A stretch of 64,000 nt of DNA, taken from Rhodococcus sp. KRD162 (lineage in GTDB: Bacteria; Actinomycetota; Actinomycetes; Mycobacteriales; Mycobacteriaceae). Each line of letters begins with the position of its first letter. The first letter of the stretch is position 1. The position numbers and the translations under genes are program-made. The notes under the pieces were generated by a model, which worked only from the letters and a program-made list of their open reading frames with translations, ran no database searches and was not told the origin of the DNA. This document shows positions 28,867 to 38,499 of this stretch, piece after piece. The stretch lies in contig NZ_JABFAU010000013.1 of NCBI RefSeq assembly GCF_017168335.1, forward strand, positions 1 through 64,000, read 5' to 3'.

Positions 28867-30390
28867 TCAGGCCTGTGATGGCTTGACGATAGGAAACAGG
28901 ATCGTTTCGCGGATGCCCAACCCGGTCAGTGCCATCAACAACCGGTCGATGCCCATGCCTGTTCCCGTGGTCGGCGGCATGCCTTGTTCCATCGCGGCGA
29001 GGAAGTCCTCGTCGAGGACCATGGCCTCGTCGTCGCCCGCGGCACCTTGACGCGCCTGGTCCTCGAATCGTTCGCGCTGGATGACCGGATCGACGAGTTC
29101 GGAGTACCCGGTGGCCAGCTCGAATCCGCGAACGTAGAGATCCCACTTCTCGGTGACGCCGGGCTTGCTGCGATGCTGACGCGTCAACGGCGACGTTTCG
29201 ACCGGGAAGTCGCGGACGAACGTCGGCTCGGTCAAGGCGTCGCCCACCTGGTGTTCCCACAGTTCTTCGACCAACTTGCCGTGACCGTAGATCGGGACGC
29301 CGTCCTTACGTGGCACCTCGACTCCGACCTTGTCGGCGATCGCCAACAGTTCGTCGACGGTGGTGTCGGGGGTGACGTCGAACCCGAGCGAGCTCGACAG
29401 CGACGGGTACATCTCCAGCGTCGTCCATTCGCCACCGAGGTCGTAGCTGGTGCCGTCGGGCAGCGTGACGACCGTCGACCCGAGCGCCGCGACGGCCACT
29501 TCCTGGACGAGCTCACGGGTCATCTTCGCCGAATCGTCGTACGTGCCGTAGGCCTCGTACGTCTCGAGCATCGCGAACTCGGGCGAGTGCGAGGAGTCGG
29601 CACCTTCGTTGCGGAAGTTTCGGTTGATCTCGAAGACCTTGTCGATGCCGCCGACGACGCACCGCTTGAGGAACAGCTCCGGCGCGATCCGCAAGTACAG
29701 GTCGGTGTCCATCGCGTTCGAGTGGGTGACGAACGGACGGGCGGCCGCACCGCCGTGCAGGGTCTGCAGCATCGGAGTTTCCACTTCGAGGAAGCCGCGA
29801 CGCTCGAGGGCATTGCGCAGTTCGCGGACGACGGCGATGCGCTTACGTGCGGTCTCGCGCGAGGTGGGGTTGGTGATCAGATCCAGGTAGCGCTGCCGGA
29901 TCCGCGTCTCTTCGTTGAGTTCTTTGTGCGCGACGGGCAACGGCCGCAACGACTTCGATGCGATCTGCCAGCCGTCGGCCATGACGGACAGCTCGCCGCG
30001 GCGGGAGCTGATGACCTCGCCGTGTACGAACACGAAGTCGCCGAGATCGACGTCGGACTTCCATGCCGCGAGCGCGTCTTCCCCGACGCCCGCCAGGCTG
30101 ATCATGGCCTGCAGCTGGGTTCCGTCGCCCTCCTGCAGCGTGGCGAAGCACAGCTTGCCGGTATTGCGCACGAAAATCACGCGCCCGGCGACTCCGACGA
30201 TCAGACCCGTCGTCGTGTCTGCCTCGAGCTCGGGAAAACGGGTTCGGATCTCGAGCAGGGAGTGGGTGCGCGGAACCGACACCGGGTACGCCTCGACCCC
30301 GCGCTCGAGCAGCGCAGCGCGCTTGGCACGACGAATCCGTAGTTGCTCCGGGGTGTCGTCGGCCTGCTGAGGGGAAGCTGTGTCACTCAC
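28867..30390 (-). CDS. lysS: Lysyl-tRNA synthetase, class II
   Basis: Charges tRNA-Lys, 507 aa. The N-terminal OB-fold anticodon domain includes [25 protein letters not shown]. Class II motif 2 is [19 protein letters not shown] and motif 3 is [17 protein letters not shown] use GTG 30390 (VSDTASPQQ), which matches family N termini. GTG 30396 would add two residues. In M. tuberculosis the next gene downstream is lsr2, which is absent here. Confidence 0.95.
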   Translation of the reverse strand: MSDTASPQQADDTPEQLRIRRAKRAALLERGVEAYPVSVPRTHSLLEIRTRFPELEADTTTGLIVGVAGRVIFVRNTGKLCFATLQEGDGTQLQAMISLAGVGEDALAAWKSDVDLGDFVFVHGEVISSRRGELSVMADGWQIASKSLRPLPVAHKELNEETRIRQRYLDLITNPTSRETARKRIAVVRELRNALERRGFLEVETPMLQTLHGGAAARPFVTHSNAMDTDLYLRIAPELFLKRCVVGGIDKVFEINRNFRNEGADSSHSPEFAMLETYEAYGTYDDSAKMTRELVQEVAVAALGSTVVTLPDGTSYDLGGEWTTLEMYPSLSSSLGFDVTPDTTVDELLAIADKVGVEVPRKDGVPIYGHGKLVEELWEHQVGDALTEPTFVRDFPVETSPLTRQHRSKPGVTEKWDLYVRGFELATGYSELVDPVIQRERFEDQARQGAAGDDEAMVLDEDFLAAMEQGMPPTTGTGMGIDRLLMALTGLGIRETILFPIVKPSQA

Positions 30391-30426
30391 GCGCACACAC
30401 TTTACAGTCCGCGCAGAGGTGGACAG

Positions 30427-30864
30427 TCAGTGCGCGGCGACGGCCTCGGCCTCGCGAACGCAGTGCTGTGCCTGCGTCAGCACAGCGAGCAGACCCGCCG
30501 ATTTCAGTGCCTGATATCCGCCGACCAGATCGGTGGCCTTGCGCAGACCCAGCAGTTGCAGAGACGCGGCGGCCAGAGAGGAGGTGTACCCCTCGGAGCA
30601 GATGACGATCCACTCGACGTCGTGATCGACGGCAATCGCCAGGCGCGCATCGCTCGTCGGGTCGAGACGCCATTCGAGAACGTTGCGTTCGATGGCCAGA
30701 GCGCCGGGAAGTGTTCCCTCCACCGCGCGCTGCGCCTGCGGTCGGATGTCGACGACGACGGCGCCGCGCTCGACCGCGTCGCGCAGCTCGAAGACGGTCA
30801 TCCTGTCGATGGTCTCGCGCGCGGATTCGAGCATTTCGACGATGGTCATGGTGTGGATGGTCAC
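30427..30864 (-). CDS. Rhodanese-like sulfurtransferase
   Basis: A single-domain rhodanese of 145 aa. The active-site loop is VICSEGYTSSLAA with the persulfide Cys. AVVVDIRPQAQRAVEGTLPGALAI is the typical CH2A-like entry. GTG 30864 overlaps the stop of the upstream cysteine dioxygenase gene (GTGA), so the two are coupled. An internal ATG at 30849 (MTIVEMLES) is an alternative start. Pairing suggests handling of sulfane sulfur or sulfite arising from cysteine oxidation. Confidence 0.87.
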   Translation of the reverse strand: MTIHTMTIVEMLESARETIDRMTVFELRDAVERGAVVVDIRPQAQRAVEGTLPGALAIERNVLEWRLDPTSDARLAIAVDHDVEWIVICSEGYTSSLAAASLQLLGLRKATDLVGGYQALKSAGLLAVLTQAQHCVREAEAVAAH

Positions 30865-31418
30865 AGCGCGGCCTTCTCGGGTTCATCGGTGAGTTCGCTG
30901 CGGGTACGACGCAGCGTCGACCGTTCGGTCACTTCGTAATACGACATCGCCGTCAGAGGTGGCGAGTAGGCGTGCACGCTGAGCGTGGGGCCGGTGGTGG
31001 TGGACGCCGGATCGTGCATCACGTCATGCACCCATCCGAGCGGAAACGCTGCCTGGTCTCCCGCGCCGAGGCGTCGTCGCTTCAGTTCGGTTCCAGCCCA
31101 GCGATATTCGAGAAGGGAGCCACTCAGGACGGTCATCGCCCCGAGCGAACCCGCGTGATCGTGGAGTTCGGTGGCCCGGTCGGGAACCCAACTGATCAGC
31201 CAGAGGTCCAGGTCGTCGTCGGAGTGCAGGCGACCGGCCCAACGTTCGTCGGTGGGCCAGCGACCGCCGTCGGGAAGCAGGTGATCGAAGCGGCCGTCGA
31301 GCACGTCGGATGCGCCCTGATCGGTACTGCGCAGCAGGTCGTGCGGGCGTAACCGCGTCGGCGACGTCGCGAGCGAACGGGGTGAAGAGGATGCAGAAAA
31401 CACAGGTGTGGAAAGCAT
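30861..31418 (-). CDS. Cysteine dioxygenase, type I
   Basis: Non-haem iron cupin enzyme oxidising L-cysteine to cysteine sulfinate, 185 aa. Iron ligands are the two His of ELHDHAGSLGAM and the His of LSVHAYSPPL, and a Tyr follows in AMSYYEV. The Cys that forms the Cys-Tyr cofactor in mammals is Gly here, as in other bacterial enzymes. GGAG lies 9 bases upstream of ATG 31418. A Cys-rich leader peptide precedes it, which fits induction by excess cysteine. Confidence 0.9.
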   Translation of the reverse strand: MLSTPVFSASSSPRSLATSPTRLRPHDLLRSTDQGASDVLDGRFDHLLPDGGRWPTDERWAGRLHSDDDLDLWLISWVPDRATELHDHAGSLGAMTVLSGSLLEYRWAGTELKRRRLGAGDQAAFPLGWVHDVMHDPASTTTGPTLSVHAYSPPLTAMSYYEVTERSTLRRTRSELTDEPEKAAL

Positions 31419-31447
31419 GAAGCTCTACTCCAGGGGTGTGTAACGAA

Positions 31448-31467
31448 CGAGGCAGGGGTCAGCCTCG
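31448..31467 (-). promoter_or_regulatory. Attenuator-type hairpin overlapping the leader peptide stop
   Basis: CGAGGC and GCCTCG form a perfect 6-bp stem with an 8-base loop. The 5' arm covers the last two leader codons (CGA GGC) and the leader stop codon lies in the loop. A ribosome stalled on the tandem Cys codons immediately before would block this stem, the geometry expected of a translation-linked attenuator. Confidence 0.5.
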
Positions 31468-31500
31468 ACAACACTCCTGGGTGGCCATGCACGTCATCAC
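31459..31500 (-). CDS. Leaderless Cys-Cys leader peptide upstream of the cysteine dioxygenase operon
   Basis: A 13-codon ORF, MMTCMATQECCRG, starting GTG-ATG and ending TGA (31461-31459). It has three Cys, including a tandem pair. The -10-like CAGAAT (31508-31513) ends 7 bp before the GTG, so transcription would begin at the start codon and the mRNA would be leaderless. Mycobacteria use leaderless polycysteine uORFs as cysteine-responsive attenuators, and this matches that pattern in composition, position and target genes. The peptide itself probably has no function beyond being translated. An ATG at 31497 would give 12 residues. Confidence 0.75.
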   Translation of the reverse strand: MMTCMATQECCRG

Positions 31501-31507
31501 GCCGACG

Positions 31508-31513
31508 ATTCTG
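31508..31513 (-). promoter_or_regulatory. -10 element for the Cys leader/dioxygenase transcript
   Basis: CAGAAT on the minus strand, 7 bp upstream of the leader GTG. The spacing fits a leaderless transcript. No convincing -35 is seen, which is common for actinobacterial promoters. Confidence 0.45.
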
Positions 31514-31577
31514 ACACACCGGCGCCCGATGCGCTAGCGGCAGCCCGCAACGCACCGGACGCCCGACGTCGAAACAG

Positions 31578-32378
31578 TCAGCGCGGACGCCGTTTTGCCA
31601 TGTTGCGTTCGTACACCAGCCGCAGACCTTCGAGAGTGAGGTCCGGTTCGTGATGCTCGATCGTGGTCGACTCGGGCAGGATCAGTGCGGCGATGTCTCC
31701 GGTACCGATGATGGCGGTATCCACTCCGCTCAGCTCGGGCACCTCCCGCCGGATTCGGTCGACGAGCCCGTCCACCAGGCCCGCGAATCCGAAGATGGTG
31801 CCGGACTGAATGCACTCCACGGTGTTCTTGCCCAGCACCGAGCGCGGCCGAATCATCTCGACCTCGCGCAACGTTGCGGTACGAGTGGACATCGCCCATG
31901 CGGACATTTCGAGACCGGGAGCAATGGCACCGCCGAGGAACTCCCCTTTGCCGGATACGACGTCGACGCAGGTGGTGGTTCCGAAGTCCACAACGATGCA
32001 CGCCGACCCGTACAAGTCATGTGCAGCAAGGGTATTGACGATGCGATCGGCACCGACCTCTTTGGGATTGTCCACCAGCAGCGGCACACCGGTCCGCACG
32101 CCGGGTTCGACCACCACGTGCACCACGTGATCCCAGTAGCGTGCGAGCATGGTGCGCATCTCGCGTAGCACCGATGGCACGGTCGAGAGCGCCGTGATTC
32201 CGGTGATCTGTTCTGCTTCGGCTCCGAGCAATCCGCGCAGCATCAGCGCCAGCTCGTCTGCCGTCACATGCGGATCCGTTCGAATGCGCCAGTCACGCAG
32301 CAACTTCGAGTGATCACCCGTACCGGTGAACAATCCGACCACGGTACTGGTGTTGCGTACGTCGATCGCAAGTAGCAT
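31578..32378 (-). CDS. coaX: Type III pantothenate kinase
   Basis: First step of CoA synthesis, phosphorylating pantothenate, 266 aa. The ASKHA-fold phosphate-1 loop is [16 protein letters not shown] (Asp 6). The pantothenate site includes GADRIVN, and phosphate-2 is [13 protein letters not shown]. Adenosine-motif residues follow in AIIGTGD. It lies 4 bp downstream of panD and ends the panC-panD-coaX unit. The next transcript downstream has its own promoter. Confidence 0.94.
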   Translation of the reverse strand: MLLAIDVRNTSTVVGLFTGTGDHSKLLRDWRIRTDPHVTADELALMLRGLLGAEAEQITGITALSTVPSVLREMRTMLARYWDHVVHVVVEPGVRTGVPLLVDNPKEVGADRIVNTLAAHDLYGSACIVVDFGTTTCVDVVSGKGEFLGGAIAPGLEMSAWAMSTRTATLREVEMIRPRSVLGKNTVECIQSGTIFGFAGLVDGLVDRIRREVPELSGVDTAIIGTGDIAALILPESTTIEHHEPDLTLEGLRLVYERNMAKRRPR

Positions 32379-32382
32379 CGAA

Positions 32383-32814
32383 TCAGACCAGCACGGAATC
32401 GGCCCGCAGATCGCGTGGAGTGATCAGCCCCGAGCCTGCGGGCGCATGCGCCGGATCGCTACCGAGCTCGACCGGGCGGTTCTTCTCGTCGACGAACACC
32501 ACCCGCGGGGAGTAGTCCGCCACTTCCTGCTCGTTCATCACGCCGTAGGCGATCAAGATGACCAGGTCGCCTGGGTTCACCAGATGAGCTGCGGCTCCGT
32601 TGATTCCGATCACGCCACTGCCCCGCTCACCGGTGATCACGTATGTCTCCAGCCGCGCTCCGTTGTCGATGTCGACGATGGTGACCTGCTCGCCTTCGAG
32701 CAAATCGGCCGCCTCCATCAGGTCCTGGTCGACGGTCACCGAACCGACATAATGCAGGTCCGCATGCGTGACGGTGGCGCGGTGGATCTTCGATTTCATC
32801 ATCGTTCGAAACAT
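32383..32814 (-). CDS. panD: Aspartate 1-decarboxylase proenzyme
   Basis: Makes beta-alanine for pantothenate, 143 aa. Self-cleavage at Gly24-Ser25 (YVGSVTVD) creates the pyruvoyl group. [20 protein letters not shown] is the canonical start, and ATG 32814 has GGAG 8 bases upstream. The C-terminal ~20 residues extend beyond E. coli PanD, as in mycobacteria, where this tail is linked to turnover and pyrazinamide resistance. Confidence 0.95.
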   Translation of the reverse strand: MFRTMMKSKIHRATVTHADLHYVGSVTVDQDLMEAADLLEGEQVTIVDIDNGARLETYVITGERGSGVIGINGAAAHLVNPGDLVILIAYGVMNEQEVADYSPRVVFVDEKNRPVELGSDPAHAPAGSGLITPRDLRADSVLV

Positions 32815-32859
32815 GCTGTCACTCTCCACTTTTCGGATCTTCGGAACTACTCGTTCTGG

Positions 32860-33759
32860 TCATTGCGCAGGCTCGACTTCTGCGAGAAACCCGGTGCCGA
32901 CGGCGACACCGACGTTGTCGATCAATCTCGTGGTGCCGACCTTGGCCGCCACGAGCAGTCGTCCGTCCCCGAGTTCGGGAGCCGGCCCGAGATGTAGGTC
33001 ACGCACCTCCAGGTAGTCCACGTGCACCAGCGGCACCTCGTCCAGGACGGCGCGGGCAGCGGCGAGGATGGCCTCGACTCCACCCGCTGCCGCGTGCGCA
33101 CCGGCCACCAACGCCGCCGAGAGCGCCATCGCAGCATCGCGCTGTTCGGGGTCCAGGTAGCGGTTTCGTGAGGACAACGCGAGACCGTCCCGCTCACGGA
33201 CCGTCGGAACACCGATCACGTCCACGTCGAAGTTCAGATCTCGCACCATCTGCCGAATCAACGTCAACTGCTGGTAGTCCTTCTCACCGAAGTACGCGCG
33301 ATGGGGCGCGGCGATCTGCAGCAGCTTGGCGACGACGGTGAGCATGCCGGCGAAATGCGTCGGCCTGCTCGCTCCTTCGAGCTCGGCACCGATCGGGCCG
33401 GGATGGACCGTGGTGCGCGGTCCGGACGGGTACATCTCGGCCGCGGACGGCGCGAAGACCAGTTCGACGCCCTCCGATCGAAGCAGCTCCACATCGGCGT
33501 CGAGGGTGCGCGGATACGCATCGAGATCCTCGCCGACGCCGAACTGCAACGGGTTGACGAAGATCGACACGATCACCACCGCACCGGTGAGCTTCGCCTG
33601 CCGCACCAGCTGGATGTGGCCGGCATGCAACGCGCCCATGGTCGGCACGAGAGCGACCTGTTTGCCGACACCGCGCAAGGCCTTCGACACGGACGAGATC
33701 ACCGCGGGATCGTGGTGAACAGTCAACTGCCCCTTGGTATAGCTACCCGCGAGCGTCAT
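32860..33759 (-). CDS. panC: Pantothenate synthetase
   Basis: ATP-dependent condensation of pantoate with beta-alanine, 299 aa. The HIGH-like motif is [16 protein letters not shown] and [10 protein letters not shown] are substrate-site segments, and the KMSKS-like loop is [10 protein letters not shown]. The ATG overlaps the upstream DUF2520 gene's stop by 4 bp. panD follows 45 bp downstream, so pantoate and beta-alanine branches are co-expressed. Confidence 0.95.
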   Translation of the reverse strand: MTLAGSYTKGQLTVHHDPAVISSVSKALRGVGKQVALVPTMGALHAGHIQLVRQAKLTGAVVIVSIFVNPLQFGVGEDLDAYPRTLDADVELLRSEGVELVFAPSAAEMYPSGPRTTVHPGPIGAELEGASRPTHFAGMLTVVAKLLQIAAPHRAYFGEKDYQQLTLIRQMVRDLNFDVDVIGVPTVRERDGLALSSRNRYLDPEQRDAAMALSAALVAGAHAAAGGVEAILAAARAVLDEVPLVHVDYLEVRDLHLGPAPELGDGRLLVAAKVGTTRLIDNVGVAVGTGFLAEVEPAQ

Positions 33760-34670
33760 TGCTTCCCTTCCAGAATCTCGATCAGAGCTGCGGGGGCACC
33801 GACGCGCTGCGCGGACCGCAACGACAACGCTCGGTACCCCGCGGCGATGCGCGAATCCACATCCTCTAGAACCTCGAGGTGCTTGCCGACTGCCGCCGCG
33901 TCGCCTCGGGCAACCGGCCCGGTGAGCGCCGACTGCCCCTTGCGCAACGCGTTGTCCAACGCAGCTTCCAGTAGCGGAGCCAGAACTCTTTCTGGCACAC
34001 CGCGTTCGGCGTCGGATCCGGGAAAGCCCGGTCCGGACAACGCAACCCGAAGTGCCTCGACGGCATCGACCACGAGCGTGACGAGGTGATTGCTACCGTG
34101 CGCGAGGGCCGCGTGGTAGAGCGCCCGATTGTTCTCGGGCACATGGACCGGCTCGCCGCCGATCTCGAGGACGAGGGCCTGCGCGACGGCGTAGCCGATC
34201 TCATCGCCTGCGGTGATGCCGAAGCACGCCGCCGTCATCCGATCGGTGTCCTCGACTCCGCCGCTGAACGTCATGGCCGGATGAATGGCGAGGGGCACCG
34301 CTCCGAGGGCGGCAAGGGGCTCGAGTACGGCGACTCCGTTCGCACCGGAGGTGTGCGCCACCAACTTGCCCGGTGCCACCGCTCCGGTGGCCGCCAGTCC
34401 TGCAACGATCGACGCCAACTCGTTGTCCGGGACAGCGAGAATCAGCAATTCCGCGCGGCGAGCCACCTCGTCGACCGGCAGAATCTGCGACTCGGGCAAT
34501 CTGGATCGAACCCGGGCGATGGAGTCATCCGACACGGCGGCGGCACCGACGACGACGTGCCCGACGCGTTCGAGCGCCTCACCGAATGCGGTCCCCACCC
34601 GCCCGGCCGAGACGACACCAACGGTCAACCGAGCCGGGGACAGACCACCAGTGAACCCTGATGAGGTCAC
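33756..34670 (-). CDS. Rossmann-like oxidoreductase, DUF2520 family (Rv3603c-like)
   Basis: A 304 aa NAD(P)-binding protein, GTG start 34670. The dinucleotide fold is [23 protein letters not shown] (GxxGxxG-like). [18 protein letters not shown] and [17 protein letters not shown] are typical of the family, and IHPAMTFSG and [10 protein letters not shown] lie in the C-terminal helical domain. It precedes and is coupled to panC. A ketopantoate-reductase-like role has been proposed from this link, but the sequence does not prove it. Confidence 0.85.
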   Translation of the reverse strand: MTSSGFTGGLSPARLTVGVVSAGRVGTAFGEALERVGHVVVGAAAVSDDSIARVRSRLPESQILPVDEVARRAELLILAVPDNELASIVAGLAATGAVAPGKLVAHTSGANGVAVLEPLAALGAVPLAIHPAMTFSGGVEDTDRMTAACFGITAGDEIGYAVAQALVLEIGGEPVHVPENNRALYHAALAHGSNHLVTLVVDAVEALRVALSGPGFPGSDAERGVPERVLAPLLEAALDNALRKGQSALTGPVARGDAAAVGKHLEVLEDVDSRIAAGYRALSLRSAQRVGAPAALIEILEGKQ

Positions 34671-34784
34671 CGAAAATTTCCTCTCGTTCGTTCCAGTCCC
34701 GCGCGGCGGGTACCAGACGTCCTGCAGGGAACAATAGCGACCGCGAGGGCTCGCGTGCCAGGGAAGCCAGGTGTGATCTGGTTC

Positions 34785-36131
34785 TCAGTCTGCGCGACGG
34801 CGGCGGCGACGCGTCCCCGAATCGAGGTTGGCCGCATCGGCCGCGTCCCCACCTTGCAGGCCCGCCATGATCTCGGCCACCGATCTGCCGTTCGAGTGCG
34901 CTCCGGTCGCGTCCTCTTCCGTCGACTCGGCACGGCGACGGCCCCGTCGCGAAGTCTTTGACGTGTCCTCGGCGGGTGTCTCGTAGTCGCGATCGGCAGC
35001 GAAGAACGCATCCGCCGAATCGCGAAGCGAGGCACGCGAGGAGGAGACACCGTCCCACTCGGCCGAGGTGGATCCGTATGCCGGTTCCGCCGAATAGTCG
35101 GTCGACGAAAATGCGGTGGAGGAATCAGCGGTCGAAAAATCAGCGGCGTAGTCGGCAGCCTCGTCGGCGGAGTCAGCCGCAGCTGTTGTCGCCGGTTCGT
35201 AGTCCGTCGCCGGTTCGTAATCCGTCGTCGGTTCGTAGTCGGTAGCTGGTTCGTGATCCGTCGCCGGTTCCGGCTCGGCGACCGGCGGACGCGTCTGATC
35301 GAAGTTGTATGCCGTGAAAGGCGAGCTGGGCGGAGTGACTCGTCCAGCTGGTCGTGGCGCACTGTCGGGGCGAGCCTGCGCAGCAGGCTGGGCGTAGGAA
35401 TCGGCCTCGTCCGGCTCGGACTCCTCCGAGTACTCGGAGTACCGCTCCTGCGACTGCGATGCCGTCGACGCACCGGTGGCCTGCGGCATCTGATCCGGAT
35501 CATCCGGGTACACCACCGAGGTTTCGGCCGTCACCGGTTCGTCGTACGGGGTTCCGACACCGCTCAGACCGGTGTCCGGACCCGAGGGACCGTTGCCGCT
35601 TCCACCCCCGGGGACGTACAGCCCGGACGGTGCTGGCTGATAACTGTCGTAACGGCGACCGCCGAGCTCCTGCATCCTCATCGCCTCGGCCCGCAAGGCG
35701 ACGCGCTCAGTGGGCAAATTGCCGTCGAACAGCACCTGCAGGTTCTGGCGGAGCGCGGCCAGCTCATTGCGCAACGCGGCGACTTCGTCGATTTCCATCC
35801 GCGATTCGCTCCGCAGCCGAGCCTCGACATTCATCTCGTACTCGCGTCGCGCCGAGATCTCCCGAGCCAACTGCAACTCGTACACCGTCTGAAGGTCCTT
35901 GGCCTTCGTCTGGTCGGCGGCCGCCTCTCGGCGGTACTTCGTCATCGCGAAGGCACCGATCACCGCGGCCCACAGAGCCGACAGCACACCGACCCGCATC
36001 CATTGCACGCTCTCGGTGAACAGCAACAGCACGCTGGCGACGATCCCGAACACCACGAGCGCCGCGAGAAACAGCTGGCTCGCACTGCGCCTGTTACGGC
36101 GCCCCTTCTTTGCGCGAGTCTGATCGGTCAT
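34785..36131 (-). CDS. Membrane-anchored low-complexity protein, DUF6779-like (Rv3604c-like)
   Basis: A 448 aa protein. A basic N terminus (RAKKGRRNRR) precedes two transmembrane helices (LFLAALVVFGIVASVLLLF and VGVLSALWAAVIGAFAM). A coiled-coil-like stretch follows at about residues 75-155 (ELQLAREISARREYEM, EIDEVAALRNELAALRQNLQ). The last ~290 residues are acidic, Pro/Ser/Thr-rich and disordered, with TDYEPA repeats, and end in basic TRRRRRRAD. Gene order matches Rv3604c. ATG 36131 gives MTDQTRAK, and a TTG seven codons upstream is also open. Function is unknown. Confidence 0.8.
   Translation of the reverse strand: MTDQTRAKKGRRNRRSASQLFLAALVVFGIVASVLLLFTESVQWMRVGVLSALWAAVIGAFAMTKYRREAAADQTKAKDLQTVYELQLAREISARREYEMNVEARLRSESRMEIDEVAALRNELAALRQNLQVLFDGNLPTERVALRAEAMRMQELGGRRYDSYQPAPSGLYVPGGGSGNGPSGPDTGLSGVGTPYDEPVTAETSVVYPDDPDQMPQATGASTASQSQERYSEYSEESEPDEADSYAQPAAQARPDSAPRPAGRVTPPSSPFTAYNFDQTRPPVAEPEPATDHEPATDYEPTTDYEPATDYEPATTAAADSADEAADYAADFSTADSSTAFSSTDYSAEPAYGSTSAEWDGVSSSRASLRDSADAFFAADRDYETPAEDTSKTSRRGRRRAESTEEDATGAHSNGRSVAEIMAGLQGGDAADAANLDSGTRRRRRRAD
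35188..35271. repeat. 15-bp tandem repeats in the DUF6779-like gene
   Basis: Five imperfect 15-bp units based on GTCGCCGGTTCGTA (plus strand) encode repeats of TDYEPA/TDHEPA. Units differ mainly at third positions, so selection or recent slippage keeps the peptide repeat. Copy number is likely variable between strains. Confidence 0.75.
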
Positions 36132-36199
36132 GTTCACAAGGGTAACTGGCAATTCGTTCGCAAATAGTCACCCCGGACCGATCGCTTACACAACCGAGG

Positions 36200-36218
36200 T
36201 AACAATCAAACAATCAAT
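36200..36218. repeat. A/T-rich direct repeat upstream of the DUF6779-like gene
   Basis: AACAATCAAACAATCAATG contains two copies of CAATCAA in an unusually A/T-rich 90 bp gap, about 70 bp before the DUF6779-like start. It may be part of a promoter or a nucleoid-protein site. Confidence 0.3.
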
Positions 36219-36221
36219 GCG

Positions 36222-36695
36222 TTACCGAGAATGTTCGTCGTCCCGGTCCTTGGGAGTCCGGCAGCACTGCTCCAGCCACACCGCAGCGGCGACGACAGCC
36301 AGCCCGGCGACCAGTGCCACGATCGCTCCGGGCCGATCGGAGGACGCTGCACGCACCGTCGCCGCGCGCGGAAGCACATACGCCAAGAACCCGCTGCACA
36401 CTCCGACGACACCTGTCCCCACCAGCAACGATGCCTTCGCCAGCACCAATGCCCTGTACACCGTCACCGGATGCAGATCATGCAGACCGGTACCCACCCG
36501 ACGCTCGGCGATGCGATTGCGCACGATCACCGCCGTCACCACTTCCACCACCGCAACCAGATACAACGACGCCCCGGCATACACCGGAATCGGCGGAAAC
36601 GACCCGTAGAAAACCCGAACCAATAGCCAGGTTCCGACCGAAGCAACAAGGAAAAGGCCCATTACGTCCCAGACCTTGGTGGGATTGGTCACCAC
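36222..36695 (-). CDS. DUF3180 membrane protein (Rv3605c-like)
   Basis: A 157 aa protein with four predicted transmembrane helices (VMGLFLVASVGTWLLVRVF, YAGASLYLVAVVEVVTAVIV, ALVLAKASLLVGTGVVGVCSGF, AIVALVAGLAVVAAAVWL). RNRIAERRVGTGLHDLHPVTVYRALVLAKA is the conserved cytosolic segment of DUF3180. Two GTG codons are possible, 36695 and 36692. The second overlaps the folK stop as GTGA. It always follows folK in mycobacteria and relatives, but its role is unknown. Confidence 0.85.
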   Translation of the reverse strand: MVTNPTKVWDVMGLFLVASVGTWLLVRVFYGSFPPIPVYAGASLYLVAVVEVVTAVIVRNRIAERRVGTGLHDLHPVTVYRALVLAKASLLVGTGVVGVCSGFLAYVLPRAATVRAASSDRPGAIVALVAGLAVVAAAVWLEQCCRTPKDRDDEHSR

Positions 36696-37234
36696 GACCG
36701 TTCACCTGCGCCTCCGTGTCGCCCATCCAGTCGTTCCGACAGGCTCCACTCCTGCTTCACGACTCCGGCCCGCTCCTGCGCACTCAATCGACCCAGCAAC
36801 TCGATCACCGGGACATCGCGGTCGCCGACGCGCAAGCTCGCATCCGGTTCGATGTCCAACCACGGCATCAGCACGAACGCCCGCTCGTGCGCGCGGGGAT
36901 GCGGAAGGATCAACTGCGGGTCCGCGCTGATCACGTCGTCGCACACCACCACATCCACGTCGAGGCTTCGCGGACCCCAGCGCTGCACGCGGACGCGGTC
37001 CGCTGCCTCCTCCAACCGTTGCCCCAGCCGCAACCAATCCCAGGCGTCGCAGGCGTCGTCTTGCACCACGAGGACCGCATTGAGGAAGTCCTGCTGCTCC
37101 ACCCCGCCCCAGGGAGCGGATCGGTAGACGGGCGAACAGGCCGTCGCCCTGGAGCCCAGTTCATTAGTCACAGAACGCAAGTGCCCCAGAGAGTCACCGA
37201 TGTTGCTGCCGATCGACAGCACGGCCCGGGTCAC
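36689..37234 (-). CDS. folK: 2-amino-4-hydroxy-6-hydroxymethyldihydropteridine pyrophosphokinase
   Basis: HPPK transfers pyrophosphate from ATP to the pterin, 181 aa. Signatures are [30 protein letters not shown], the metal-binding RSLDVDVV and [19 protein letters not shown] 37234 overlaps the folB stop (GTGA). Part of the tightly packed folE-folP-folB-folK-DUF3180 unit, which makes the folate precursor dihydropteroate. Confidence 0.95.
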   Translation of the reverse strand: MTRAVLSIGSNIGDSLGHLRSVTNELGSRATACSPVYRSAPWGGVEQQDFLNAVLVVQDDACDAWDWLRLGQRLEEAADRVRVQRWGPRSLDVDVVVCDDVISADPQLILPHPRAHERAFVLMPWLDIEPDASLRVGDRDVPVIELLGRLSAQERAGVVKQEWSLSERLDGRHGGAGERSW

Positions 37235-37635
37235 GGCCGTTCCCGGTAGGCCACCACTGCCACGTCTGCGAACGACAGCGGGATGGGAGCCGACGGCTTG
37301 TGCAGCACCACCTCCACCGCCTCGACGCGGGAGTCGTACGCCAACACGACCTCGGCGATCTCGGCGGAGACCGTCTCGATCAGGTCTCTGGACGGGCCGG
37401 AGACAACGGCGGCGGCATGCTCGGCGAGTTCCCCGTAGTGCAGCGTTGCGGTCAGATCATCGGACTCGGCCGCGGGGCGCAGATCCATCCAGACGGTGAT
37501 GTCGACAACGAAGTCCTGGCCGTCTCGCTTCTCGAAGTCGAACACTCCGTGATTGCCGCGCACGGTCAGGCCACGCAGTTCTATGCGGTCGCCGCGACGC
37601 GTACCGGTGCCGCTACGGACGCTGATCTCACTCAT
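37231..37635 (-). CDS. folB: Dihydroneopterin aldolase
   Basis: Cleaves dihydroneopterin to hydroxymethyl-dihydropterin and glycolaldehyde, 134 aa. [27 protein letters not shown] is the family N-terminal strand pair, with the active-site Glu/Lys regions in [10 protein letters not shown] and [14 protein letters not shown] overlaps the folP stop by 4 bp and its stop overlaps folK. Confidence 0.94.
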   Translation of the reverse strand: MSEISVRSGTGTRRGDRIELRGLTVRGNHGVFDFEKRDGQDFVVDITVWMDLRPAAESDDLTATLHYGELAEHAAAVVSGPSRDLIETVSAEIAEVVLAYDSRVEAVEVVLHKPSAPIPLSFADVAVVAYRERP

Positions 37636-38480
37636 GCCCGATCACCCTGCCATGCCCCGACGACGGCGACCGCGTCGAGTGAAGCCTGGACCTCGTGCAC
37701 TCGCACACCCCACGCTCCGCCGGCCAACGCCAGCGCCGACACCACGGCCGTGGCGATCTCGCGTCCGTCCGGTGGGCGCGGCGTACCGTCGGCCTCGGCG
37801 AGCAACGATCCGAGAAAGCGTTTACGAGAGGCACCGACGAGAACCGGGAAACCTGCCGCCACCAGGTTCGGCAAGCCGCGGAGCAGTTGCCAGTTGTGGT
37901 GGGCGTTCTTGGCAAACCCGAGACCGGGGTCGAGCACGATCCGCGATGCGTCGACACCGGCATCGACCGCATGGTCCACCTGTTCGAGAAGTTCGCGCCG
38001 TACGTCTTCGACCACGTCGTCGTATCGGTCGGCGGATCCGGCATGTCGGTACTCGGGTCCGGCGGCGCGCCAGTGCATCAGAATCCACGGCAACCCGCCG
38101 TCGGCGACCACCCCGGCCATGGCCGAGTCGGCTCGGCCACCCGAGACGTCGTTCACTATCGACACCCCGGCCTCGATTGCGGCCGCGGCCACCGAGGCGC
38201 GCATCGTGTCGACGCTCGTGACCACGCCTTCGGCGGCCAGTGCCGTGATCACGGGCACCACCCGCTCGGCCTCGACGGCCGGGTCGATCCGGTCGGCACC
38301 GGGGCGGGTGGATTCACCACCGACATCGACGACGCCGACACCGCGACGATGCATCGCCAATCCGTGCTCGACGGCGGAATCGACGTCGAGGTACCTACCA
38401 CCATCGGAGAACGAATCGGCGGTGACGTTCAGAACGCCCATGACGACGGGTGCCGGGGGAATACTCCGCGCAGAAATCAT
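37632..38480 (-). CDS. folP: Dihydropteroate synthase
   Basis: Joins p-aminobenzoate to the pterin pyrophosphate, the sulfonamide target, 282 aa. Signatures are [46 protein letters not shown] and [17 protein letters not shown], with [10 protein letters not shown] near the end. It follows folE by 19 bp and overlaps folB. Confidence 0.95.
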   Translation of the reverse strand: MISARSIPPAPVVMGVLNVTADSFSDGGRYLDVDSAVEHGLAMHRRGVGVVDVGGESTRPGADRIDPAVEAERVVPVITALAAEGVVTSVDTMRASVAAAAIEAGVSIVNDVSGGRADSAMAGVVADGGLPWILMHWRAAGPEYRHAGSADRYDDVVEDVRRELLEQVDHAVDAGVDASRIVLDPGLGFAKNAHHNWQLLRGLPNLVAAGFPVLVGASRKRFLGSLLAEADGTPRPPDGREIATAVVSALALAGGAWGVRVHEVQASLDAVAVVGAWQGDRA

Positions 38481-38499
38481 CGAGAATCGGCCGGCTCGG

